A stretch of 64,000 bases of DNA, taken from positions 14,539,577 through 14,603,576 of the forward strand of contig OZ020591.1 in NCBI GenBank assembly GCA_963971535.1, given 5' to 3'. Under the pieces are notes generated by a model, which was not told the DNA's origin, did not search any database, and saw only the letters and a program-made list of their open reading frames with translations. Of the stretch, positions 23,521 through 34,195 are shown one piece after another. Position 1 is the first letter of the stretch; each line of letters opens with the position of its first letter. The DNA comes from Notolepis coatsorum. Lineage: Eukaryota > Chordata > Actinopteri > Aulopiformes > Paralepididae. Made by a program: the position numbers and the translations under genes.

Positions 23521-23829
23521 ACTGTCAGACAGGCAAACATTCAATCTTTATTTAATCTTGAAAGATCATTGAAAGCCGACTAATTTGCAATCACGGTAGT
23601 TAATCACAAACAGACAGACACAGGCATGTACACATACATATATATGTAACGGAGGTACCGCAGTATATCCACAGTCACGGGTACAAGTAGTGACGTGGCT
23701 GTGGATGGTAAGCGGTACTGCAAGTAAAACTCACTCCCCAGAGGCATCCAGACCCGGAAGCAAGTAGTGAATTCACTTCTTGCTTAGTGGTCTGTGATGC
23801 CGCCCGGGATCCCTAATAAAATCAAATCA
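23521..23829. other. No gene recognised
   Basis: Nothing identified; ends in AATAAAATCAAATCAA, which could be the tail of a small retroposon. Confidence 0.35.
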
Positions 23830-24147
23830 AACCTACGGGAGGCTGCCATTCTAAACTGGCCCCCGTAAAATGTCCAAACCCCCCCTCCCACCCACCCCCT
23901 CCTAATGTACAGTTTCCTCCCCCTCGTATGTATATATTTTCTGTTAGGATCTCTGTTTAACAGTACTTAATATTTGCATATCTTGTATGTCACAAATGTA
24001 ACAGTACTGTATGTCATGTTTGTCATAAATGTCATTATGAATTGAAAAATGGGGGACCCTGATGTAAACAAGACAAACGTCGTTCTCTGGTCTGCATCCC
24101 CTTAACAATTGAGCCATACTGTATTGTACCCATTCTGCAATCTGTTT
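23830..24147 (+). mobile_element. LINE-A 3' UTR fragment
   Basis: Starts at CCTACGGGAGGCTGCCATTC (last codons) and runs to GCAATCTGTTTA without the terminal tail. Non-coding. Confidence 0.82.
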
Positions 24148-24227
24148 AGTTGCAAACAGTTTCCGATCAATCAATCCCACGTCGTACAGTATTTTCTGTA
24201 TGCAAACCTTGTTTCTCCCCCTCTGAT

Positions 24228-24913
24228 GGAACAGTCCAGTTCCAGTGGCTTTTATGATACAATGGATGGGTGTTTAGCTGGAGTTGAGGATGTAGACAAA
24301 ATTCTTATTGGAGACTGGAACACGGATATGCAACGAAAAGATGCACCCGTCTTCAAGGCCTTCAGTAGGTTTTGTGATCTGCATGGCCTCAGCCAGCTAA
24401 TCACCCAACCCACACGTGTATGTGAATCAACTCAGACTACCATTGACCTCATTCTGACCTCCGACAAGTCCAAGATCTCAAATAAAGGGGTTATAGCATG
24501 TGGGTTAAGTGATCATTATATGATATTCTGTACCCGAAAAAAACTAAAACAAAAGGCTGGCTGCCACAAAACAGTCACATCTAGAGACCTCAAAACCTAC
24601 TCTAGCGAGGCCTTCAACCTTGAACTGGAGAGTCTGGACTGGTCAGATGAACTCAATGGTACACTGGTTGACGAAACATGGCTTGGTTTCAAAACCAAAT
24701 TCTCAGCAATACTAAACGACATGGCCCCCCTAAGAACCACCAGGGTAAAAAATCGCGCTGAGCCGTGGATGCACTCCGAAATACTGGCCGCTATGAAAAC
24801 CAGAGACAAAAAATGCTCTGAGTTTCGTAAAAGTCAGTCAAAGCTTACTAAAAGCACGAGCAGTGAACTCCAAGCCCACGTGACTGAACTCAAACTAGAA
24901 AGAAACAGACTAA
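24228..24913 (+). pseudogene. LINE-A endonuclease fragment
   Basis: Open reading from within the AP-endonuclease: SGFYDTMDGCLAGVEDVDK, ILIGDWNTDMQRKD (GDFN-type motif), TQTTIDLILTSDKS, GLSDHYMIFC (SDH motif), then the linker toward the reverse transcriptase (KNRAEPWMHSEILAAMK). The catalytic N-terminal half is absent. Reading continues into the MITE and stops after five foreign codons. Confidence 0.85.
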
Positions 24914-25145
24914 AGGCGCTCCCATAGTCCAGCAGACTGTACACAGAGCAGACTCCGCGGATGTCCGCGCGGCTCTTTGAGCTTTCATAGTCGAGCAGAT
25001 CTCAGCGGACGTCTGCGGTCTATTTCCTACATTTCTCGCACCAGTTTTACTACATTTCCCACAATTCTGTCTGTTCTACTGTACTGGCAGATCAGAGTGA
25101 ACATTATCAGCGGGAGAGAGAGAGAGGGAGAGGGAGGGAGAGAGA

Positions 25146-25190
<45 letters not shown>

Positions 25191-25431
25191 CTTCACGGGC
25201 TCATCTCTCTCCTCGCGCCACCAATCGCTCGCGCGGCGTCACATTAAATGCAGTTCGATGTCAACCAAAACGCCGAGCAGCGTTTTGTGTGACACCAAGT
25301 CAGCGGCGCGGATGTCCGCGCCTCAGAAAATAGGAGCGTCGCACCTGTGGGTCTGCTGTCCGCTGAGATCAAAGCTCAAGACATCCGCGGAGTCTGCTCT
25401 GTGTACAGTCTGCTGGACTATGGGAGCGCCT
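24914..25431. mobile_element. Harbinger-like MITE 1 (518 bp)
   Basis: Terminal inverted repeats start AGGCGCTCCCATAGTCCAGC and end with the complement (…GACTATGGGAGCGCCT), extending about 45 bp each. Flanked by TAA on both sides (24911-24913 and 25432-25434), the 3-bp TWA target expected of PIF/Harbinger. It interrupts LINE-A coding between ERNRL and RNDVN. The interior holds a GA microsatellite (25104-25185) and a hairpin-rich 3' half shared with MITE 2. No transposase. Confidence 0.85.
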
Positions 25432-25434
25432 TAA

Positions 25435-26124
25435 AGGTGCTCCCATAGTCGAGCAGACTGTACACAGAGCAGACCCCGCGGAGGTCCGCGCGGACTCTTT
25501 GAGCCTTCATAGTCGAGCGGACCTCCGCGGACCAATTTCCTACATGTCACGCGGCAGTTTACACAATTGTCCCCACGCTGTTCAACTTCTGTCATGTCGT
25601 CGTCATCCGATGTCAAAATAAAGAGTATGTTATCTCCGTTTCCAATATTTCGATAATAAAACAGGCAGTTTTACGCACTTGAATAACAGGTATATAGGCA
25701 GCGAGATGCAATGTATAGGCTTGAGGTGGACAGCGCGTGGTGCTGAAAAGACACTGCATGAAATAAAAGCACCAGTTTTATTTCAAAATATTGGAAACGG
25801 AGATCTCCGTTTCCAATATTTCGAAATAAAACTGGCAATTTTACACACTTCATTTAGAAAAGCCATTCAAACATCTCTCTTGGCACAGAGCGAGTGTTCA
25901 GAGTAAAATGCAGATCGGCGTCACATTAAATGCAGTTCGATGTCAACCAAAACGCTGAGCAGCGTTTTGTGTGACACCAAGTCAGCGGCGCGGATGTCCG
26001 CGCGTCAGAAAATAGGAGCTTCCCACCTGTGGGTCTGCTGTCCGCTGAGATCAAAGCTCAAGAGTCCGCGCGGACCTCCGCGGAGTCTGCTCTGTGTACA
26101 GTCTGCTGGACTATGGGAGCGCCT
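25435..26124. mobile_element. Harbinger-like MITE 2 (690 bp), tandem to MITE 1
   Basis: Same terminal repeats (AGGTGCTCCCATAGTCGAGC at left, GGGAGCGCCT at right) and TAA flanks at 25432-25434 and 26125-26127; the left TAA is shared with MITE 1. The last 210 bp match the end of MITE 1. 25772-25835 is a 64-bp palindrome with 32-bp arms, no spacer and one mismatch. No transposase; it would need one in trans. Confidence 0.85.
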
Positions 26125-26127
26125 TAA

Positions 26128-26792
26128 GAAACGACGTAAACTCCATGATCAAAACTGCAAAAAAGAATTTCATCAATGACAAAACTGAGGAAAACAAAAA
26201 CAAACCACGTGAACTTTGGAAATTACTCAATAATCAACTAGGATGCAGTAAAAAACTTAAAACCAGATTCTCAAACATAAACATAAAAACGGACAACACG
26301 CTCATCACAGACAAGCTGGATGTAGCCAATTACTTAAACATTTTCTTCACAAACATAGCCACAACACTGGTAAACAAACTACCCTCCCACTCAGGGCTTT
26401 ATGGGGTAGAACACATAGTAGCTTACTACAAAAACCTAGGGGTCCGCAAGGACGACTTCAAGCTGGAAATGGTAACAACAGATGAGGTACTCAATAAACT
26501 GAGCGCCCTCCAACCTAACAAGGCCACTGGCCATGACAACATCCCCTCCAAATTCCTCAGAGACTCAGCAGCCGCCATCACACCAATCATCACACACATA
26601 ATAAACCTCTCCATAAAACAGGGACACGTCCCCAAGGACTTCAAAATTGCGAGGGTGACCCCTCTGCACAAAAAGGGCAGCAAATTAGACCCAGGCAACT
26701 ACCGCCCTGTTTCTATTCTCACCTCCATCTCGAAAGTCATGGAAAAAATAGTCTACGAACAGGTCGAAAAGTACCTAGCGGAAAAAATCTAA
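26128..26792 (+). pseudogene. LINE-A polymerase, N-terminal part (frameshifted)
   Basis: Open from RNDVNSMIKTAKKNFIND through NKATGHDNIPSKF and GNYRPVSIL to EQVEKYLAEK, then stops at 26790-26792. Compared with copy 1 at 5670-5680, one A is missing from the A7 run (GAAAAAATC here), which shifts the frame. The remainder resumes below. Confidence 0.9.
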
Positions 26793-28030
26793 TCTACGAA
26801 TTCCAATCTGGCTTCAGAACATCTCACTCCACTGACACATGCCTTCTCTATTTGAATGACCACATCAAACAAGAGGTGGACGCAGGCAAATACTGCGGCA
26901 TGGTCATGCTGGACCTACAAAAGGCCTTTGACACGGTCAATCACTCCATTCTGATTGACAAGCTAAAAGCAATTGGTTTTGATAGTCTATCAGTGAGCTG
27001 GATGCAATCCTACCTTGAGGGGAGGGAACAGATGGTGGAGGTAAACGGTACCCTATCCCCCCCCCTCACAGTGAGCTGTGGTGTTCCACAAGGAAGCATA
27101 CTAGGACCGCTACTGTTCCTAATTTATGCAAATGACATGTCGTCAGCTTGTGACTGCAACTTGTTCCTGTTTGCGGACGACTCAGCCCTGCTGGTCTCTG
27201 ACAAGAACAAGTTACAGGTTGAAAAAACCCTCAGCTCGGAACTAGGCAGAATCTGCATATGGCTCGCTGATAACAAACTATCATTACACATGGGCAAAAC
27301 AGAGTCCATTCTCTTCGGTTCAAATAACAAACTCAGCAAGACCGACGGCTTCTCAGTTACAGTGGGTGACAATATTGTCACAAGGAAAGATGAAATTACC
27401 TACCTGGGTTCCATCCTAGAGGCTAATCTCTCCTGTGACAAAATGGCATCCAATGTAATAAAAAAAGTCAACCAACGAACTCGATTCTTGTACCGGATCT
27501 CCTCTCTGGTAAACAAGAACACCCTGAAGACTCTGGCAGGAGCACTCATTCAGGGGTACTACGACTATGCTTGCACCTCATGGTACCAAAGCACCTCAAA
27601 GGCGCTAAAAACAAAATTACAAACATCTCAAAACAAACTGGTCAGACTACTGCTTGACCTTACTCCTAGAACCCACCTCACCCCTGCCCACTTTGACAAC
27701 CTAGGATGGCTTAGAGTAGACGACAGAGTACAACAACTTGCAATGGGCCTGGTCTACAAGATACACTACACGACCAAGGTACCCATGTACATGTCAAAAT
27801 ACTTCCCAAAGGTCAGTGAATACCACGATCACAACACCAGAGGGAGCTCCACAAATCATGTTAAACCCAGATTCGGCTCAAATAAGGGACTAAACACGTT
27901 TCGCAATTATGCCACATCAATGTGGAACGCCCTACCCAAAGCTGTAAAGGAATGTGGATCACTACCCACTTTCAAAACCTCTCTCAAGGGACACCTACGG
28001 GAGACTGCAATTCAACACTGGCCCCTGTAA
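26793..28030 (+). pseudogene. LINE-A polymerase, catalytic and C-terminal part
   Basis: Continues in the shifted frame with motif A MLDLQKAFDTVNH, motif B GVPQGSILGPLLF, FADDSALL and YLGSILE, ending HLRETAIQHWPL as in copy 1. All palm residues are intact. Only the single-base deletion at about 26785 separates it from an open polymerase. Confidence 0.9.
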
Positions 28031-28565
28031 ATATCCTAACCCAACCCCCTCCAATGTACAGTAATTTACCTAGTATGGTTTTGTCAATAGTTCAATGTAC
28101 AATTGTGTTTGTTTGTACAGTGTCTCCTCCCCCCCCCCCTCAATGTACAGTGTTACTTGTTTATACAGTGTGCCCCCCGCCCCCCCCCCCAACCACCTCC
28201 AATGTAAATTACCCAGTATGGTTGTCAATATCCCAATGTACCCACCCCCCCCACCCAACCTCCTCCAATGTACAGTTTCTACGTCAAATGTATATACTCC
28301 CTTTTCTTGACTCCTTCTGTATCACAAACAGTACTGTATTTGCAAATCTGGTATGTCATAAATGTATAGATGTAGCAGTACTGACTATCTGTATGTCATG
28401 TATGTCATATATGTCTATATGAATTGAAAATGGGGGACCCTGATGGAAACAAGACAAACGTCTTTCTCAGGTCTGCATCCCCTTAACAATTGTATGTATT
28501 GAGCCGTACTGTATTGTACCCATTCTGCAATCTGTTAAATAAAGTTTTCATTCATTCATTCATTC

Positions 28566-29346
28566 CACATTCATACGTGCGTCATCGCGCGTCGTCCAGA
28601 CTCCGTTGACAATCTGTGCATGTGTATGGGGAGTAGGTGCTGGAAAAGGGACTTGATCTCGGCCGATTTAGTTCTGATCGATTAGGGGTCTTGCCTTGTT
28701 CAGGAAACTCAGGCGCATACAAGTCTATTGGATCATGTCTCTAGCGCCCCCCACAGTCGTATCTGCAACCACTTACATCACGGCTCTCATCCACATTCAT
28801 TCATATGCTCCCCCCGCTATCTCCTCCCCGATTTCAGAATCCCGGAAGTGTTGCGGTGGTCTCATGATCGGCCTTAACGCGATTGGCGCTGAGAGAAACG
28901 TCAGTGGCCAATCAGATCGCGGAAGCCGAACGCGGAACTGCAACTCCGTTGGTAAAAGACTAAAGAAGGAGTAGGGTCAAGCTGCAGACTCGGAGCCTCG
29001 AGGTCCAGATTGGTACTTCGCCCTGCCACAGGACTAATGCGGAAGTAGCTCGAAGTACGTCTGACGTAATAGTCCTGTGGCAGGGCTATGCGGAAGTATC
29101 TCGAAGTACGTCTGACGTATCTCGAATTACGTCTGACGTTTCTCTACGTTAGCTAAGTGAACATTAAACGTTGTATTCATAAAATAATATAAAATCAGCA
29201 GCATGGGGAGGGCCGGGGGAGGGGAGGTACAGGTAGTAGAAGACATAGAGGTACAGGTCACATAATTATAGTACAGTGGAGAAGTAAAAATGGAATAAAA
29301 AGGCAGTGTAAACAATATACAATATTATTAACTCTAATAATAACAC
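28566..29346. other. No gene seen; small hairpin
   Basis: 29020-29036 and 29070-29086 are perfect 17-bp inverted repeats (GCCCTGCCACAGGACTA) around TGCGGAAGTAGCTCGAAG; the enclosed TACGTCTGACGTA motif repeats three times to 29140. Probably a transposon end. The rest is unassigned. Confidence 0.45.
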
Positions 29347-29546
29347 NNNNNNNNNNNNNNNNNNNNNNNNNNNNNNNNNNNNNNNNNNNNNNNNNNNNNN
29401 NNNNNNNNNNNNNNNNNNNNNNNNNNNNNNNNNNNNNNNNNNNNNNNNNNNNNNNNNNNNNNNNNNNNNNNNNNNNNNNNNNNNNNNNNNNNNNNNNNNN
29501 NNNNNNNNNNNNNNNNNNNNNNNNNNNNNNNNNNNNNNNNNNNNNN
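29347..29546. other. Assembly gap (200 N)
   Basis: Exactly 200 N, the look of a placeholder of unknown true length. It removes the N-terminal part of the RTE element to its right. Confidence 0.99.
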
Positions 29547-30412
29547 TACTCTTTAATATGTACAGTGAATCACTGATGAAAAAAGGTCTGAGAGGAGGGA
29601 AAGGAGTAAAACTTGGCGAAGAGAACATCACCAATATAAGATACGCGGATGACACTGCTATAGTCTGTAACTGTACAGGACATGATGAATAAGCTGAATG
29701 TCGAATGCAAAAACTATGGAATGTCGCTAAACACAAAGAAAACTAAAGTAATGATCATTGAAAAAACACCAGGAACTGTTTGTAAAATACAGATGGATGG
29801 AGAAAAACTTGAACAAGTTAAGGAGTACATGTACCTTGGAAGCTGGATCAGTGAAGGTGGAAGAGCTAACATGGACATTAAGAGAAGAACCGGAATTGCA
29901 AAGGGCGCATTCTGGAACCATAAGGAATTATTGAGAAGAAACATAAGTTGGAAAACGAAGACCAGGATTTTGGAAACATATGTTATGTCAGTCTTTTCAT
30001 ACGGAGCAGAAGCATGGACGCTGAATGAAGAGGCAAAGAGGATGATAGACTCTTTTGAAATGTGGACTCTGAGGAAGATGCTGAAGATAACATGGAAGGA
30101 TAAGATCAAGAATGAGGAGGTACTGAGAAGAGCGGATATGCAAGGAGGACAGCTGCTGGAGAGGTTGAAAAAGAGAAAGATGGAGTTGTGCGGGCATGTT
30201 CTGAGAGGATCCAGCGGGGAGATGTTCAAGAAGGTGGTGATGGGGAAGGTGGATGGAAAGAGAGGAAGTGGAAGACCAAGAAGAGGCTGGGTAGACGACG
30301 TCTGTGATTGGAGCGGAGTGAGAGGCGGAGTCACGGAGCTGGAGAGAAGTGGGGACAGAATGGGTTGGAGAGTGATAGGAAACCTTTGGAATGAAGAAGC
30401 CACCTAATGATG
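29547..30412 (+). pseudogene. RTE-type LINE polymerase, C-terminal part
   Basis: Begins at the gap with LFNMYSESLMKKGLRG and the catalytic YADD (29642-29653), then a frame break near 29665-29682, then an open frame 29682-30407: MSLNTKKTKVMII, EYMYLGSWIS, ILETYVMSVFSYGAEAWTLN, FEMWTLRKMLKI, CGHVLRG and RPRRGWVDDV. This ordered set is typical of RTE-clade polymerases. The 3' UTR is nearly absent, with a short TGATGATGAATAG end, also typical of RTE. Confidence 0.8.
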
Positions 30413-30550
30413 ATGAATAGCTAATTTTTCCCTTATGGTTGGCTCATATTAGGGCCAATGTTCACGTTTGTTTTCACTAGTAATACCTTCGGTTGATCTG
30501 TTTTGCTGTGTTTCTAGGTCTTGTTATTTTGTTTAGACTGGGTTTGACCA
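30413..30550. other. Spacer, nothing identified
   Basis: Short flank between the RTE end and the next transposon. Confidence 0.4.
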
Positions 30551-32036
30551 GGGCCCTATTCCCCGTACCTGGTTCAACTAAGTCGATCAAAAGTCCCATT
30601 ATCCAGATTCAATTAACCCGATGTTTGAATCCGGGATTTTCCTGTTCCTCGAACGCTGATTCAGTCTCGTTCATTTGAACCAGACTTGAGACTCAGGATA
30701 ATTGCGCGCGGCCGCCTCAGCTGAAAAGACAGCAGGTGTCGATCGCAGAAATCCTGATTTTCTAACGGCATTGATTGATTGATTTAAAACTTTATTAACA
30801 GATTGCAGAATGGGTACAATGCAGTACGGCTCAATAGCCTCGCCGACAAGTTAAATACATAATCTATAGGCACATTTTAAGTCCCTCATTACCCCAATCA
30901 ATCAGATTATATTTCTTTAAACGTGCCTGCTGGCAGTAGGCTTATGGAATGAATAATCAAATGAGATCTTGCTAGCGAAAATAATTAGTTCAACTCTTTC
31001 AGAATAAGGATAAAAACAAGCCCAAATAGTATATCTAATTGATACGAATTATATTATGAGGATATCTGTACTGTATGTGCTTAGGTATTATGTACTATAT
31101 AAATACATGGTTTCCAAAGAGAGGCTTGGAGGGAGGCTTGCAGTTACACTATTAATCAGGTTTTAATCTGTTTCGGACCTAATCCATACATGCATTGAAT
31201 TGATTACCCTTTGGTTTATACCAGTGACACCTCATGTTCATCATCAGATAACAGTGCTTGAAAAGATAAATGCATTTTCTCAAATTCATTCATCAAAAAC
31301 GTCAAAGGCTCATTCAATTTATCAAGTCACGTCACGTCATCAAATCCATCAAACAGCGCATCTCCTCATATATTTTAATCCCAGTTACAATATCACAATA
31401 ACGTGTGACACTGTCACAGTGACAGTGATACAATTAAATACTCCAGATTCAGATTCCTCATAATTCATATCCACAATCCGCGCATAGACGCTTCATATGC
31501 TTGAATGAAACGCATCCGGGTGCTCCGTTAAGCAAATACACAGCGAAGAATATTAAACTAATCAGAGCCAAACACCCGATAGGTTTAATTCATTAAAAAT
31601 ATCCCAGCGGGATTCACATTTGCAATGATCCATTTAGTCCGTTATTAAAATAACTGTGTGTGTCGCGAGCGCCGTATCCGTATAAATATGATGTGCATTA
31701 TATAGGACAAAGTAAATTCATAGGCTGAATATGATTTATTATCAGCATTTTAGGTAGACCTATTATTTTACATTTCAAACGAAGCACAAAAACATAATTC
31801 AGAATAGCATAATGGGATCTAGACTGTGAAAATTATTTCAGGAAGCGAGCTGGGATTTCTTTGTGAGGGTGTGGCCATGCAGGTTATCCAGCTAACTGAA
31901 CTAAACCCTGCTCTGGAGCAGGTTCAAACTTTCTGATCTGTTACCATGGCGATTTAGACAATCCGACGTCGGGGAACGGAAATGTCTAGCTTAAGTCAAG
32001 CTATGCTGAAAAAGCCAGGTACGGGGAATAGGGCCC
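30551..32036. mobile_element. Non-autonomous DNA transposon with GGGCCC termini
   Basis: Left end GGGCCCTATTCCCCGTACC and right end its complement (GGTACGGGGAATAGGGCCC) form perfect inverted repeats of at least 22 bp over a 1486-bp element. TIRs beginning GGGCCC suggest Harbinger or a related group, but I could not establish the TSD. The interior is AT-rich and non-coding and carries an antisense LINE-A tail fragment at 30768-30850. Confidence 0.7.
30768..30850 (-). mobile_element. LINE-A tail fragment inside the DNA transposon
   Basis: Minus strand reads TATTGAGCCGTACTGCATTG, CCATTCTGCAATCTGTTAAT, AAAGTTT and a CAAT tail: the last ~75 bp of LINE-A. Confidence 0.75.
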
Positions 32037-32279
32037 AGGTCATTGAATGTCAGGTTATATATATATAATATATAATATCAGGTTGTATCAGATATAGCTT
32101 ATTACTACCTCCGAGTTAATGAAGGTGTTTACTCCTATTCTTACATAGGATTTTTGTCATTTCCAGCCTATGTGCCTGACCAGAGGGACTGTGAAATGCT
32201 TGCACCTTGACAAATAACTTTATTGTTTTGTTTTTTAGACTAGTGGGGGGTTTAATCAGGGTTTTATCTAAAGAGGGGG
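32037..32279. other. No gene recognised
   Basis: Includes an AT-rich stretch (TATATATATAATATATAATA). Nothing coding. Confidence 0.4.
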
Positions 32280-32611
32280 TCGGAGTGAAAAGCGTCTTAT
32301 TGGATCCATGATTCCAGTGGGAAATGGTAGGAAGATGACCATCCTTAGCGGATGGATCATAGGGAGGGGATTAGAGAGTGGGTATAGGAAGGTTAATATT
32401 AGGATGGGTGGGTTAGTGTATAGAGTAGAAGTAGGGAGGGTTGTAATTTGGGAGGTATATTTCTGTGTTTTCTGTACTGTTGTCCTGTCCGTGTGTAATT
32501 GTTCCTCCTCTGAACTTTTGGGATTGACCGTCTGGGCCCACCTGGATCAGCGCCTCTGTCCTCAGCCTGGCTGCACTGGTATGTTCTCTACACATTTAGA
32601 CAAATTCGACC

Positions 32612-33675
32612 ATGGCTAAATTGAATATCTTAATTTGGAACCCAGCAGGCCTTAACACCCCACACAAGCGTACCAGTGTCCTTTGGTTATTGAAGAGAAG
32701 AAGTATTGACATTGCTCTCCTTAGTGAGACGCATTTATTGATAAATGATGTATCAAGACTAGCAAATCGACAATATCATGTTATCGCCTCATCCTCAGCC
32801 GACAATAAGACAAAAGGAGTCGTTATAGTTACAAGACGTAACCTAGATATCAAAGTCCTGGATGTATGGTCGGACACGGAGGGAAGGATAAGATTACTAT
32901 AGCAAAAGTTGAGTTCTCTCATAGGAAGATGGCAATAATAGCATTGTATGCCCCTAACACATTTGATTCAGCGTTCTATAAAACAATCACAAAAAATATG
33001 TTGGAACTTAATGGATACGCTCTCATTGTGGGTGGTGATTTTAATGCGTGCTGGGATGCGGAGATGGATAGATCCGGGTCCTCTGAAACACATGACCAAA
33101 AACAGTCCTCTAAGGCCCTCAGGATGTGGGCCCAGGACACTGGGCTCGCAGACCTCTGGCGCATATCCAATCCCACCCTCAAGGACTACTCTTACCTGTC
33201 AGCCAGACACAAAACCTTCTCTCGAATCGACTATGCGTTCGCGTCCCCTAATATTTTTGATAATTTCGACATCTCATTGGTTCCCCTAGCTCTCTCAGAC
33301 CACAAGGGGATTTCCCTTATAGCAACATTTGGCAAGCTCTCCACAAGAGCTCCCAGATGGTGTTTTAACTCAACCTTATTAAAAAGCGATGATTTCTGTA
33401 CTGAGTTCAGAAGTAAACTAGTTGAATTCTTGCAGATCAACGTCGGCACAGTCGAAGACCCTAGGGTCCTGTGGAACGCATTAAAGGGATTTATCAGAGG
33501 TCATGTCACACTTTTTGCCTCCAATTTGTGTAAATCCCGGTCAAAAAAACTAGAAGGACTGGAAACATTATACGCGGACCTATACGCATCTTTGCAAACT
33601 AACTATAATGAACGACTAAACACACAACGCAAGATAGTCAAAAAAGAAATAAACTCCATACTTAAACAACAGTGA
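32612..33675 (+). pseudogene. L1/Tx1 AP-type endonuclease domain
   Basis: ATG context CGACCATGGCT. N-terminal block LNILIWNPAGLN, catalytic-Glu block ALLSETHL, then a frameshift near 32880. The second frame carries IIALYAPN, LIVGGDFNACWD (GDFN), FSRIDYAF and ALSDHKGIS (SDH). All classical AP-endonuclease motifs are present across the two frames. The frame stops at 33673-33675, with further shifts before the polymerase. Confidence 0.88.
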
Positions 33676-34195
33676 GTTTTTAATACATAGGACAAGGCAA
33701 ATTACTACTTTCACGGTTCCAGGCCTAGCCATTTACTGGCAATGAAAATACGCTCGAATGATCATTTCTCGGATATTCCTTCGATCAAGACACGACAGGG
33801 AACAGTCACTACTGATTCGAAAAAGATCAACGACACTTTTAAAGAGTTTTACTCACAGTTATATAGCTCAGAGGTAAATTTCGATAATTCTTTCGGGCTT
33901 GAGATACCCCACATTTCTGAGGAAGAGGCTAAGGAACTGGGAAAACTTAGGGAGACGATTGCTGAAATGCAAAGGGGTAAGGCACCAGGCTGGGATGGGA
34001 TTCCACCGAGGTATATTTAGCTTTCTGGGACCAATTGGGTCCATTGATGCTCGATATGATCAACTACACTATCGAACAAGGGGAGTTTTCAAGAGATGTC
34101 AATATGGCATTGATTTCTTTACTTCTCAAGAAGGATAGAGATCCCAATGACTGTGGAAGCTATAGGCCCTTGAGTCTTCTCGGGCCGATCTAAAA
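33676..34195 (+). pseudogene. L1/Tx1 linker and polymerase fingers (multiple frameshifts)
   Basis: EFLIHRTRQ, YYFHGSRPSHLLAMKIRS, then KINDTFKEFYSQLYSS and GKAPGWDGIPP, then (shifted near 34008) FWDQLGPLMLDMINYTIEQG, ALISLLLKKDRDP and SYRPLSLL. Another shift at about 34185 leads into the next open block. At least three single-base indels in 500 bp. Confidence 0.8.

Larger units (their letters stand above)
24228..28565 (+). mobile_element. LINE-A copy 2, split by two MITEs
   Basis: The most complete LINE-A here: partial endonuclease (24228-24913), polymerase (26128-28030), 3' UTR and (CATT)n tail at about 28565. The N-terminal endonuclease is missing. Two MITEs occupy 24914-26124. Outside them the sequence is almost identical to copy 1 from 26343 on, so insertion of both copies is recent and the MITE insertion more recent still. 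Confidence 0.9.

Noticed and set aside
25679..26179. ORFs in the MITE region
   Set aside because: They lie inside hairpin-rich MITE sequence with no protein-like conservation; one simply reads from the MITE into LINE-A.
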